DNA of 25,540 bases from an uncultured Chlamydiae bacterium (GTDB lineage: Bacteria; Chlamydiota; Chlamydiia; Chlamydiales; CALBHK01), in assembly GCA_937894565.1 (NCBI GenBank), contig CALBHK010000407.1, positions 1 through 25,540 on the forward strand, in the 5' to 3' direction. Of the stretch, positions 8,189 through 16,573 are shown one piece after another. Made by a program: the position numbers and the translations under genes. Position 1 is the first letter of the stretch. Each line of letters opens with the position of its first letter. A model generated the notes under the pieces. It was not told where the DNA came from, did no database searches, and worked only from the letters and a program-made list of their open reading frames with translations.

Positions 8189-10781
8189 TCAGCCCAATCC
8201 AGATGAGATCTTAAAAGCCATTCAAAAGCAAGAAAAGCGCAATGAATTGGGAAGGCTTAAGATTTTTTTTGGTATGTCGGCCGGGGTTGGCAAAACTTAT
8301 TCTATGCTTGAAGAGGCTCAAAGAAAGCTCAAAGAAGGCGTGGATATCGTCGTGGGTATCATTAACACTCACAGCAGAAAAGAGACGGAAGCTCTTTTGG
8401 TAGGACTTACTATTATTCCAGAAAAATGGATCAATTACAAAGATTCTGTTTTTGAAGAGATGGATCTGGAAACAATTATTCACACAAAACCTCAAATAGT
8501 CTTAGTAGATGAACTGGCTCACACTAATGTTCCTGGATCTAAACACCCTAAACGCTGGCAGGATGTCATTGAAATTTTAGATGCGGGCATCGATGTGTAT
8601 ACCACTTTAAATGTTCAGCATGTTGAAAGTCGAAAAAATATCGTAGAAAGCTTAACAGGCATTCATATTCGAGAAACTGTCCCAGATCTTATTTTAGAAA
8701 GAGCCACCTCTATCGAACTCATCGATATACCTCCCCCAGAGCTTTTACAGCGCCTGAATGAAGGAAAAGTCTATTTGGGCTTGCAATCAAAAATTGCAGC
8801 CGAAAACTTCTTTCAAGAAGAAAACTTAATGGCACTGCGTGAAATTGCGCTGCGTTTTACTGCTGAAAAGGTGGACCACGACCTGCATGGAATGGTTCAA
8901 GGAAGAGGGTGGAAAACGCGTGAAAGGCTCATGGTTGCCCTTAGTTCTAGCCCTTCATCTGAAGATCTCCTACGAGCAACCAGGCGACTAGCTTTCGAAT
9001 TGGATGCTCCCTGGATTGCTGTCTATGTGGATACCGGAGTGACCCTAAAAGATCAAGATCAAGCGAGACTTAATCGCTATTTTAATCTGGCTAGAGAACT
9101 TGGTGCAGAAGCGATCACAACTCACGATTTAAATATTGCAGATGGTTTGCAAAGAATTGCCAGACAACGGGATATCACCCGAATTGTCATCGGACGCCCT
9201 CCTAAAAAGAAGACCACTTTGTGGAATCTATTTCAAAGCAACTTCATCGAGCGTTTAGAAAATGAGAATAAACAGCTCGATATCATTGTTTTAAGACAGG
9301 AAAAATATTTAGAATCTTCTTATTCTCCAGCTACTTCCCAAATCACAAAAAGTTCTCAATCTTATGGAATATCTGCTTTATCCATAGTAGCCATTACTCT
9401 TATGGGTTTTCTCACGCTCCCCTTAATAGGCTATAAATCAGTAGGATTTATTTTTCTTCTAGGAATCTTAGCGTTAAGTCTTTTTTTAAGCAGAGGGCCT
9501 ATTTTTTTTGCAGCCCTTTTAAGCGCAATTTGTTGGTATTACTTTTTTATTCCCTTTCCATTCAATCCGGAAGACATCACTTTAACAGTCATCTATTTTC
9601 TAGTGGCTGTTACGGTTGGGACCATGAGCAGCCGCATCCACGAGCAGGATAAATTTTTACACAGAAGGGAAGAAACGATTGAAAAACTCTATGAAATTGA
9701 ACGCGACATCACCAATTCTACCAACTTACAACAGTTGCGCCTAAATGTTGGCTCGCGTTTAGAAAATAGTTTTCCTGGAAAGTTTGACATCTTAATTAAA
9801 AGTCCAAATGATCAGTTGATTTTGGATAGCCAAATCCCTCTTCTTTCTACAGAAAAAGAAAAAGCAGCAGCTATCTGGGTTTTTCAAAATGGAAAAATAG
9901 GCGGATGGTCCACAGACACCCTTCCTTCTGCAGAAGGAATTTATTTTCCCATTAAATTTGCAAAAACAACAGTGGGCGTTCTTATTTATTATCCCAAACG
10001 CACACTTCCCTTTTCTTCTGATGAGATGAATTTCTTTCAAACAGTCACTCAACATCTAGGAGTCTATCTTGAACGTTATATTTTTGAAGAGCACATTAGC
10101 AAAATGGACTATAGCCGGCAAATTGAACGCATGCATCACTCCATTTTTCATTCCCTTAATCGCAGCTTCTATAGCCCTTTAGAAAAAATCATCCGCATTA
10201 ATCAGCAAATTCAAAAAGAGAGCCTTGATCCCCATATTCATGCTTTAAGCGAGCAAATGGGTCATTTTATTTCTAATATCAAACTGACTGTAGATAACAT
10301 CATTGCTATTTCTGAATTAGAGTCGGGATTTATCCCTTTCGATCGCAAGCAGTATCCCGTGAAAGACTTAGTGGAGCGCACTCTTAGTGATGTTAAAGCT
10401 TTTGTCAACGGCCACAAAATTTACACTGACATTCCTCTTCAGCCTCCCCTTTTCCCCTTTGATTTCAATCTACTCAGACTGGCTTTAAATAATCTTATTT
10501 TAAATGCTATAGAGTACTCTGATCCCAATAAGCCAATTTATATTAAATTAGAGGTGCTAGAAAATGAATTTTGCTTATCAGTGGTTGATGAAGGAGCGGG
10601 TATTGGAGAAGAAGTTCTATCAGTCATTTTTGATAAATTTTACCGGGCTTCAGATAAATCTAAGGGATTGGGGCTGGGGCTTGCCATCGTAAAAGCCGTT
10701 GTGGACATTCACAAAGGAAAAATAGAAGTCAAAAACAATGAAGGCAAAGGAACAAAATTTTCCATTATCCTTCCGATTTAA
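8172..10781 (+). CDS. kdpD: KdpD-type sensor kinase with degenerate phosphoacceptor site
   Basis: An 869-residue protein with the KdpD layout. The N-terminal KdpD domain has a P-loop GMSAGVGKT (34-42) and LVDELAHTN. A universal-stress-protein-like domain follows (about 245-375), then four membrane helices (about 398-486), a GAF-like region and a histidine-kinase module. The ATP-binding half is intact: LNNLILNAIEYS, DEGAGIG, FDKFYRA and GLGLGLAIV. In the dimerisation helix the usual H-D/E-xx-S/T-P-L box reads RSFYSPL, putting Arg664 where the phosphoacceptor His should be. The nearest His (H660) is four residues upstream and outside the motif. No kdpE follows; the next 600 bases are noncoding. 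AAGG lies about 9 bases before the ATG. Signalling through a classical His-Asp relay therefore looks unlikely. The domain assignment is secure; its mode of action is inferred. Confidence 0.93.
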   Translation: MTTEYDQPNPDEILKAIQKQEKRNELGRLKIFFGMSAGVGKTYSMLEEAQRKLKEGVDIVVGIINTHSRKETEALLVGLTIIPEKWINYKDSVFEEMDLETIIHTKPQIVLVDELAHTNVPGSKHPKRWQDVIEILDAGIDVYTTLNVQHVESRKNIVESLTGIHIRETVPDLILERATSIELIDIPPPELLQRLNEGKVYLGLQSKIAAENFFQEENLMALREIALRFTAEKVDHDLHGMVQGRGWKTRERLMVALSSSPSSEDLLRATRRLAFELDAPWIAVYVDTGVTLKDQDQARLNRYFNLARELGAEAITTHDLNIADGLQRIARQRDITRIVIGRPPKKKTTLWNLFQSNFIERLENENKQLDIIVLRQEKYLESSYSPATSQITKSSQSYGISALSIVAITLMGFLTLPLIGYKSVGFIFLLGILALSLFLSRGPIFFAALLSAICWYYFFIPFPFNPEDITLTVIYFLVAVTVGTMSSRIHEQDKFLHRREETIEKLYEIERDITNSTNLQQLRLNVGSRLENSFPGKFDILIKSPNDQLILDSQIPLLSTEKEKAAAIWVFQNGKIGGWSTDTLPSAEGIYFPIKFAKTTVGVLIYYPKRTLPFSSDEMNFFQTVTQHLGVYLERYIFEEHISKMDYSRQIERMHHSIFHSLNRSFYSPLEKIIRINQQIQKESLDPHIHALSEQMGHFISNIKLTVDNIIAISELESGFIPFDRKQYPVKDLVERTLSDVKAFVNGHKIYTDIPLQPPLFPFDFNLLRLALNNLILNAIEYSDPNKPIYIKLEVLENEFCLSVVDEGAGIGEEVLSVIFDKFYRASDKSKGLGLGLAIVKAVVDIHKGKIEVKNNEGKGTKFSIILPI

Positions 10782-10950
10782 TTCAACAAACTATTTTTAA
10801 AAAAATTAGTTAAACTTCTAATACAAACACAAAATTAATTACTAAATTTAACAATTGCAAAATAATCCAACCCAATGTTAAACTAGATTTTTTAATAAAA
10901 AAAACCAGAGAGATTTTTGTGTGTAAAGTAAATCCACTGATTGTAGGCAT

Positions 10951-10998
10951 ACCGACAGCTCTACAGGATGAGCAGGCATACGCATCAGGCTAACTAAG
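10951..10998 (-). repeat. Partial copy of the GGCAGGAT repeat family (end fragment)
   Basis: The stretch ACAGGATGAGCAGGCATA plus about 20 further bases resembles the reverse complement of the tail of the repeats ending near 16945 and 23030 (ACAGGCTGAGCAGGCATA in the latter). It looks like a decayed end of that family. The rest of 10782-11063 is AT-rich and I see no gene in it. Confidence 0.4.
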
Positions 10999-11063
10999 AA
11001 AAAACAATCGTAATAGACTCACTTTCACAAACTTAGATTCATAAATGATTTGTGATTTACCAT

Positions 11064-11272
11064 CAGGGCAACGCCCTGAAATATAAAAGCCTAGGGCAGC
11101 GCCCTAGGTACGTGGTGAGGGTGTTTTCAGGCTGAAGGCCTGGGTTTTAATAAGCACCAAAGGTGCGATTAGGCCTATGTGTTCGCTATAACTCAGGCCT
11201 TCAGCCTGAAAATCTTTTTATAATCTACCTAGGGCGATGCCCTAGGCTTTTATATTTCAGGGCGTTGCCCTG
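11064..11272. repeat. 209-bp compound palindrome (REP/MITE-like)
   Basis: Outer 45-bp arms at 11064-11108 and 11228-11272 are inverted copies with one mismatch. Inside them, 19-bp arms at 11124-11142 and 11194-11212 are also exact inverted copies. Each arm is made of small hairpins: CAGGGC/GCCCTG, CCTAGGGC/GCCCTAGG and CAGGC/GCCTG. The middle holds GCACC-AAA-GGTGC (11154-11166). It lies between the end of kdpD and the HECT-like gene. No ORF or transposase is present, so it would be a non-autonomous element or an extended RNA/DNA structure. Confidence 0.85.
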
Positions 11273-11385
11273 TATCCTCATGTTGATATAATCCTTCTGC
11301 TATATTATCCTTCTAAATTTATCAAAAATTAATATTTGTGTTTTACAATTAGGGCATAAACATAACTTATTGTAAGGACTATTAT

Positions 11386-12996
11386 ATGAAACTTGAAAGA
11401 GCCGCTAATTTACTATCCATTTTACCTGTTGTTCAACAAGCTGTTGGATTAATAGAAATTATATCGGGAATTGCAAAAATTTGCTTTAACCTACTTATTT
11501 GCGCCACAACTTCCTATAGTTTAAAAAAAGACTTTAGATTAATTGCAAAAGGAGTGGTTCGCTCTATTCCCATTATTGGAACTATTTTTTCTGCTATCCT
11601 AACATTCAAGCCACCCTTATCCAGTTTAAGTATAGAAGATTTAATAAAAATAATAGACAAGGAAGGTTTAAGAGATTTAGGAAGCAGGGGCGCTGTAGAC
11701 CTTGGTACATTAAATAGATCCATAAACACATTAACAGCCCATGTGGATGACTGGGGTTTATACGTTACGGTTCATCCTGATTTTTTAAAACACAGCCCTC
11801 TTGTTGTTTTAGATAAAATAGCCGAAGCCTTAGAAGGTAAACAATTAAGCAATGTAGGCACACAAACAAAGATTTCATTTCTAAACGATAAAGGAGTTAA
11901 AAAAGCTACTGATGCAGGAGGCCCCTCTGCCCAATTTTTAAATTCCTTAATCACATCTGCTGCGCCTTTATTGTGTAATGATAAAGGAATGCCTATCGCT
12001 AAAACAGAGGAAGATAAAACAAGATTGCAGGCCTTTGCCTATCTTTTAGCTTCCGCTGCAAGGCATAATAAACCGGTAGCAAAATGTCTGCCTTCCAGTT
12101 TTTTTGACCTTCTGGTTGCGAGCAAAGAGTTGAAATCAGAAAATACAGAATTAAAACAGATCGAATTATATATTAAAATTTTAGAAGATATTCATGGAAC
12201 AGATCATGAAATAGTTAGAAAACATCGTATTTTACTCTTGCTTACTCAAGATCCTAACGAACTATCGGATGACTCCTTAGATTATCTAGCAGGAATTGTC
12301 TTTCTTTGGGAAAATAAGCCAGATTGGTGGGGAGAAGATGATGAGTTACCAGAAGTAGAGGTCCTTCGAAAAAATGCAACTGAACTTAGAAAATTAGTCG
12401 CAAAAAAATATTGCACAGATGAAAGTCTTACAGAAAACGATAATTACTTAACTCCAAAAAATGTTTTAGAATTCCTTACGCAAGAAGTTCAAAAAGATGG
12501 TCAGGCTCCTGCTATTTTAATAATCGCCGAAACTCTTTTCAGCTATGAATTAAAAAATTTAACACCAAAAGAATTAGAGTTAGCTATACACGGAACAACT
12601 CTTACCATTAAAGAAATTAAAGATGCTTTTCTACGTGGTTATGGCGATGATGACTTAAAACGGCTTTTATTCATATGGTTGATTGAAAACAAAAATAATC
12701 CAAAAATAGGGGATTTGATAGAGGCACTAACAGGAAGCCGCAGCCTTAAAGAAGGAAAGGAGCTTGATATTAATAGCTCTAATCTTAACATAGGATTAAT
12801 AAGTTCTATTCATACATGCTCCGGTAATATAGAATTAGATAAAGAACATTTAAAACAAATGATGGCCCAAATGTACTATAACGGTTCTCAATTAAAACTG
12901 TCTTTATTAAGTATAGATGATTGCTACCCTGTATTTAAGCAATCTCTTGAGCATTCGATGGAAGAGACTTTAAATTCAAATTATAACGCCAATTAA
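11386..12996 (+). CDS. HECT-domain ubiquitin-ligase-like protein with Inc-like N-terminus (candidate effector)
   Basis: A 536-residue protein. Residues 11-43 and 54-73 are two hydrophobic stretches joined by a short charged loop, like the bilobed membrane segment of chlamydial inclusion-membrane proteins. From about residue 158 the sequence follows a eukaryotic-type HECT domain. ISFLNDKG then DAGGPSAQFL (176-185) matches the F-x-GE-x-G-D-x-GG-x-x-x-E-F region. LQAFAYLLASAARHNKPV (214-231) matches the F-x-x-x-G-x-x-x-x-x-A-x-x-x-x-x-x region. LTPKELELAIHGT (392-404) matches the EL-E-x-x-I-x-G region. LIEALTGSRSL (444-454) matches the LL-x-F-x-TG-x-x-x region, and SSIHTCSGNIEL (473-484) matches the AHTCFN-x-x-x-L catalytic loop, giving Cys478 as the thioester cysteine. 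AAGGA at 11374-11378 is 7 bases before the ATG. The gene stands alone between a palindromic repeat and a terminator/tRNA-His. Host-directed ubiquitin ligase is an inference from these motifs. Confidence 0.75.
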   Translation: MKLERAANLLSILPVVQQAVGLIEIISGIAKICFNLLICATTSYSLKKDFRLIAKGVVRSIPIIGTIFSAILTFKPPLSSLSIEDLIKIIDKEGLRDLGSRGAVDLGTLNRSINTLTAHVDDWGLYVTVHPDFLKHSPLVVLDKIAEALEGKQLSNVGTQTKISFLNDKGVKKATDAGGPSAQFLNSLITSAAPLLCNDKGMPIAKTEEDKTRLQAFAYLLASAARHNKPVAKCLPSSFFDLLVASKELKSENTELKQIELYIKILEDIHGTDHEIVRKHRILLLLTQDPNELSDDSLDYLAGIVFLWENKPDWWGEDDELPEVEVLRKNATELRKLVAKKYCTDESLTENDNYLTPKNVLEFLTQEVQKDGQAPAILIIAETLFSYELKNLTPKELELAIHGTTLTIKEIKDAFLRGYGDDDLKRLLFIWLIENKNNPKIGDLIEALTGSRSLKEGKELDINSSNLNIGLISSIHTCSGNIELDKEHLKQMMAQMYYNGSQLKLSLLSIDDCYPVFKQSLEHSMEETLNSNYNAN

Positions 12997-13023
12997 GCTG
13001 AGTTCGGGTTATTAACCTACTTC

Positions 13024-13060
13024 AAAGAACAAGATAACCTCTTGTTCTTTTTTCTTTTTC
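13024..13060 (+). terminator. Rho-independent terminator
   Basis: A perfect 10-bp stem AAAGAACAAG/CTTGTTCTTT (13024-13033 and 13041-13050) with a 7-base loop is followed by a T-rich tract. It lies 28 bases after the HECT-like gene and just before the tRNA promoter, so it should separate the two transcripts. Confidence 0.85.
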
Positions 13061-13081
13061 TCTTCATGCTCGTTTCTTCTA

Positions 13082-13110
13082 TTGACTTTTTCGGACAAAA
13101 CAGACAAAAT
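13082..13110 (+). promoter_or_regulatory. Likely sigma66/sigma70-type promoter of tRNA-His
   Basis: TTGACT (13082-13087) and CAAAAT (13105-13110) are separated by 17 bases and end 13 bases before the mature tRNA. The -35 is good, the -10 matches four of six consensus bases. Confidence 0.5.
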
Positions 13111-13123
13111 AACCCCCGTCAGT

Positions 13124-13197
13124 GGCGGATGTAGCTCAGTTGGTAGAGCGTCGGATTGTGGTTCCGAATGTCGCGGGTTCGAGCCCCGTCGTTCGCC
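13124..13197 (+). tRNA. tRNA-His (anticodon GTG)
   Basis: A complete cloverleaf: acceptor GCGGATG pairs with CGTTCGC (two wobble pairs), the D arm is GCTC-AGTTGGTA-GAGC, the anticodon stem TCGGA/TCCGA encloses TTGTGGT with anticodon GTG at 13158-13160, and the T arm is GCGGG-TTCGAGC-CCCGT. The preceding G (13124) and the C at 13197 fit the extra G-1:C73 pair typical of tRNA-His. CCA is not encoded. The mature tRNA without G-1 starts at 13125. Confidence 0.97.
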
Positions 13198-13314
13198 CTT
13201 TTAGTTTAAATTACCTGAAGATTAAGGAGATAAACCTAAAATTCAGGTTTTCTCTTCACCCAAAACAAAACTCCAGCTACCATTACGTCTATACGAATAA
13301 ACGGGACCACCTAA

Positions 13315-15699
13315 ATGAAGCTTAAAAAAAATAAAAAAAAACCGCCCTCTAAATCTTTCCCTGCTACCCCTCCTCATCCCCATCAAGGTGAAATCATTGG
13401 TCTGATCTCTCTCTCTTTTTCTATCATTCTCTTTCTAAGTCTTTTAAGCTTTGCCTATGGAAGGGAGACTAATAACTGGATTGGCCTGATCGGCCACACG
13501 ATCGGATGGTTATTTCACTCTGGTTTTGGAATTACAAGCTATCTTTTAGCTCTCTATATTTCGTGGGTGGGCTGGAAAAAACTCATCGACCATCCTATTC
13601 CCCACCTCTTCTTTAAAACCCTCTGTTTCGCCATCTTCCTCTTCTCAGCTGCCATCCTGGTGACTCTCTTAGAAGATCAATGGGGGGCTTTCAATGACAA
13701 GATAGAAAGAATTTTTTATCCTCACATTCCGCGCTGGTACCACCCCTACTATTTAGGGGGTTTTCCTTTTCATTATCTCTATGAAGAGATTCCCGCCATC
13801 AATCTAAAAACCATTTTTAATGTGGCCGGAGTCGCTATTATTTTCTCTTGCACACTGCTTAGCAGCTTACTCTTTTTTTCAGGCGGCAGTTTAATTAAAA
13901 TCGTACGCACTCTTATTGATTTTCTAAAATCGAAAGAAACAACAGATGCAAAAAAGGAAGAAGGCTTTATGCGTCATGTAAAGTTACGTCTGCCTTCTTG
14001 GGAAACCAAAAAAAAACAGGCAGATACAGAGCTCTTGTCCATACGCCCCAATCAAGAACTCACCTCGCGCCCCTCTCTTTCTAAAAAAAGAGAATTTGAA
14101 GGGGTGGAAACAGCCTTTAAGCTCCCATCCCCAAAGCTCACCTCTCCCCAGGAATCTAACGGCATTCCTAAACTCTCTAAACGCGATGAAGCCCTACGCG
14201 CGCAGCGCGTCTTCAATGGCAATTTTGATGAATACCGCCTACCCAGTTTAGAGCTGATCCCCCTGCCTAAAAAAGTAGACTCCTCCAAACTCAAAATTGA
14301 GCTGCGCAAACAGGCTGAAGTACTGGAGGAGACCCTTTTAAGCTTTGGCATCGAAGCAAAAGTGGGCCAAATTAATTGCGGCCCCACCATTAACTCTTTT
14401 GAAGTGCACCCCTCTATTGGCGTCAAAGTAGGCAAAATTAAATCTCTGGAAAACGATATTGCGCTTAACATGGAAGCCAAATCGATCCGCATCATTGCTC
14501 CCATACCCGGCAAAGCAGCTGTTGGCATCGAAGTGCCCAATCCTGAGCCTCAGGAGGTCAATTTTAGAGAGATGCTGACTGCTTACCAGCAATCGGGCCA
14601 AAAATACAAAGTCCCCATTCTTTTAGGCAAAGCAGTCAATGGCGATTACATCATGAACGATCTAACCAAATTTCCCCACTGCATCATTGCAGGCGCTACC
14701 GGATCTGGAAAATCGGTCTGTATCAACACGATCATCATGTCCATTATTTACAATACGCGACCCGATGAAGTGAAGCTTTTAATGGTTGATCCCAAAAAAG
14801 TAGAACTCACCCCCTACACAAATCTTCCTCACATGATTGCTCCTGTAATCACAGAGCCACACGGGGCTTATACCGCTCTTCAATGGCTAGTAAAGGAGAT
14901 GGAAAGACGGTATGAAACTTTACGCCAAGTGGGCGTTAGAAACATCCAGGCCTTTAATAGCCGCACCATCGATAAGGAGGCTGAAGCTGCCTCTGGCAGT
15001 GAAATACCCGCTTCTATGCCCTATATTGTGGGCATTATCGATGAATTGGCAGACCTGATGATGGCGGCTAATACTGATATTGAAACTCCGATTGCTCGCA
15101 TCGCTCAAATGGCAAGGGCTGTCGGCATTCACCTCATTTTAGCCACTCAACGTCCTTCCCGAGAAGTCATCACAGGTCTAATTAAAGCCAACTTCCCCAC
15201 GCGCATTGCCTTTAAAGTGGCCAGCCGCATTAACAGCCAGATTATTTTAGATGAAGTGGGCGCTGAAATGTTATTGGGGAATGGAGATATGCTCTACCTA
15301 CCCCCCGGTTCTTCCATTTTACAGAGGATTCAAGGGGTTTTTGTGCCGGATAAGGTGATTCAAGAAAGCATTCAATTTGTCTGCGCTCAGGCTCCGGTTC
15401 AATACCTCATCCAATCGTTTGATTCCATGAGCGGATTTGATATTTTTGGAGATGTGGCAAGCTCTTCCAAAGGAGAAGCAGAAGATGATCTTTACGATCA
15501 AGCTTTTGAAATGGTCACCAAAACAGGGAATGCTTCCACGACATTTTTGCAAAGAAAATTAAAAATCGGCTATGCAAGAGCTGCCAGCCTTATGGACATC
15601 CTGCAAGAGCATGGTGTGGTCAGTGCACAAGAAGGAAGCAAGGCGCGGCGCGTGCTTATTGCACGAGGAAGTGAAGAAGAAGCGGAAGAGCTCTCATGA
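13315..15699 (+). CDS. ftsK: DNA translocase FtsK
   Basis: A 794-residue FtsK/SpoIIIE protein that couples chromosome segregation to division at the septal membrane. Four hydrophobic segments (about 27-47, 56-85, 99-119, 166-189) form the anchor. A Lys/Pro/Ser-rich linker runs to about residue 290. The motor follows, with Walker A GATGSGKS (about 460-467), MVDPKKVELTPY, the Walker B-type IIDELADLMMA (about 575) and LATQRPS. The last 70 residues form the winged-helix gamma domain (DDLYDQAFEMV ... TFLQRKLKIGYARAASLMD), which reads KOPS-type sites. No good Shine-Dalgarno precedes the ATG; this start fits the protein's layout. Its stop overlaps the yycJ start by 4 bases. The same ftsK-yycJ neighbourhood occurs in Chlamydia. 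Confidence 0.97.
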   Translation: MKLKKNKKKPPSKSFPATPPHPHQGEIIGLISLSFSIILFLSLLSFAYGRETNNWIGLIGHTIGWLFHSGFGITSYLLALYISWVGWKKLIDHPIPHLFFKTLCFAIFLFSAAILVTLLEDQWGAFNDKIERIFYPHIPRWYHPYYLGGFPFHYLYEEIPAINLKTIFNVAGVAIIFSCTLLSSLLFFSGGSLIKIVRTLIDFLKSKETTDAKKEEGFMRHVKLRLPSWETKKKQADTELLSIRPNQELTSRPSLSKKREFEGVETAFKLPSPKLTSPQESNGIPKLSKRDEALRAQRVFNGNFDEYRLPSLELIPLPKKVDSSKLKIELRKQAEVLEETLLSFGIEAKVGQINCGPTINSFEVHPSIGVKVGKIKSLENDIALNMEAKSIRIIAPIPGKAAVGIEVPNPEPQEVNFREMLTAYQQSGQKYKVPILLGKAVNGDYIMNDLTKFPHCIIAGATGSGKSVCINTIIMSIIYNTRPDEVKLLMVDPKKVELTPYTNLPHMIAPVITEPHGAYTALQWLVKEMERRYETLRQVGVRNIQAFNSRTIDKEAEAASGSEIPASMPYIVGIIDELADLMMAANTDIETPIARIAQMARAVGIHLILATQRPSREVITGLIKANFPTRIAFKVASRINSQIILDEVGAEMLLGNGDMLYLPPGSSILQRIQGVFVPDKVIQESIQFVCAQAPVQYLIQSFDSMSGFDIFGDVASSSKGEAEDDLYDQAFEMVTKTGNASTTFLQRKLKIGYARAASLMDILQEHGVVSAQEGSKARRVLIARGSEEEAEELS

Positions 15700-16502
15700 T
15701 CGGCATAGCTCCTCTTGCCTCAGGATCTAAAGGCAATTGTATTTATATAGGCACCCCAGAGATCAAAATCCTTATCGATGCCGGCTTAAGTGGAAAAGAA
15801 ACGCTCAAACGCCTCGCGTCCATTGGAGTCTCCGTTGAAGAAATTGATGCGATTCTACTCACCCATGAACATGGCGATCATATTGCCGGCCTAAAAACTC
15901 TGGCGTTTAAATACCAAATTCCCGTCTTTGCCAATGCAGGAACAGCCCATGGTGTAATTGATTACCTTAAAACAACCCCCAAGCTCAAAATTTTTACTAC
16001 AGGAGAGCCCTTTGAATTCGGCGATCTTCTTATCCAGTCTTTCAGCATTCCGCACGATACCCTAGACCCTGTTGCCTTTACCTTCGAAACACCTTATGGA
16101 AAGATAGGGCTTTGTACCGATTTAGGCTACATCACTTCTCAAATCAGCCACCGCCTTCAAGGCTGCCGCTATCTCATTATAGAAGCTAACCACGAAGTGG
16201 AGCTGGTGCACTGCTCACTTCGACCTCATGTCTATAAAGAGAGAGTTTTAGGGCCATCCGGTCACCTTTCTAATGAAGATTGCGCCAAACTGCTTGTGCA
16301 AGTGGCGCATCCTGAACTAGAGATTGTCTATCTTGCTCATCTCTCTAGCGAGTGCAACTCCCCGCAAAAAGCCCTACACACTGTTTCTAACTATTTAGCT
16401 GAAAATGCCATTACAGTTGATCTACGCATCGCCTATCAAGACCGTCCCAGCGAAGCGGTCCTCATAGCACAAAATTCAGAGCAGGTGAAAGAAGAGTTAT
16501 AG
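15696..16502 (+). CDS. Metallo-beta-lactamase-fold hydrolase, YycJ/WalJ-like
   Basis: A 268-residue MBL-fold protein with metal motif THEHGDH (H57, H59, D61, H62), an N-terminal PLASGSKGNC segment, and later LIIEANHE and YLAHLSSECNSP segments as in the YycJ/WalJ branch. In Firmicutes WalJ has been linked to coordination of cell division with DNA replication, and a nuclease activity has been reported for the family. The substrate here is unknown. It is translationally coupled to ftsK by the ATGA overlap, which supports a role in division or DNA processing. Confidence 0.9.
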   Translation: MIGIAPLASGSKGNCIYIGTPEIKILIDAGLSGKETLKRLASIGVSVEEIDAILLTHEHGDHIAGLKTLAFKYQIPVFANAGTAHGVIDYLKTTPKLKIFTTGEPFEFGDLLIQSFSIPHDTLDPVAFTFETPYGKIGLCTDLGYITSQISHRLQGCRYLIIEANHEVELVHCSLRPHVYKERVLGPSGHLSNEDCAKLLVQVAHPELEIVYLAHLSSECNSPQKALHTVSNYLAENAITVDLRIAYQDRPSEAVLIAQNSEQVKEEL

Positions 16503-16529
16503 AGAGTGAGGAGTTAAAAAAAGGGAAGC

Positions 16530-16570
16530 TAACCGCAGAGCCGCAAAGAGCGCTGAGGAAACGCTGAGGA
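16530..16570 (+). repeat. CCGCAGAG dispersed repeat, third copy
   Basis: Contains AACCGCAGAGCCGCAAAG and a CGCTGAGGAAACGCTGAGGA tail, closely matching the pair at 1778-1820 and 2067-2110. It lies in the noncoding stretch after yycJ. Confidence 0.75.
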
Positions 16571-16573
16571 AAA

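Noticed and set aside
10919..10993. 24-codon GTG mini-ORF with a protein-like sequence
   Set aside because: Its second half coincides with a decayed end of the GGCAGGAT repeat family and there is no good ribosome site.
10782..11063. Possible remnant of kdpE after kdpD
   Set aside because: I find no receiver or winged-helix motif in any frame; the stretch is AT-rich noncoding DNA.
13122..13325. 67-codon ORF over the tRNA
   Set aside because: It starts in the tRNA-His gene and reads through its arms; a spurious frame.
14052..14540. 162-codon ORF antisense to ftsK
   Set aside because: Shadow of the ftsK linker and motor region; Ser/Leu-rich without motifs.
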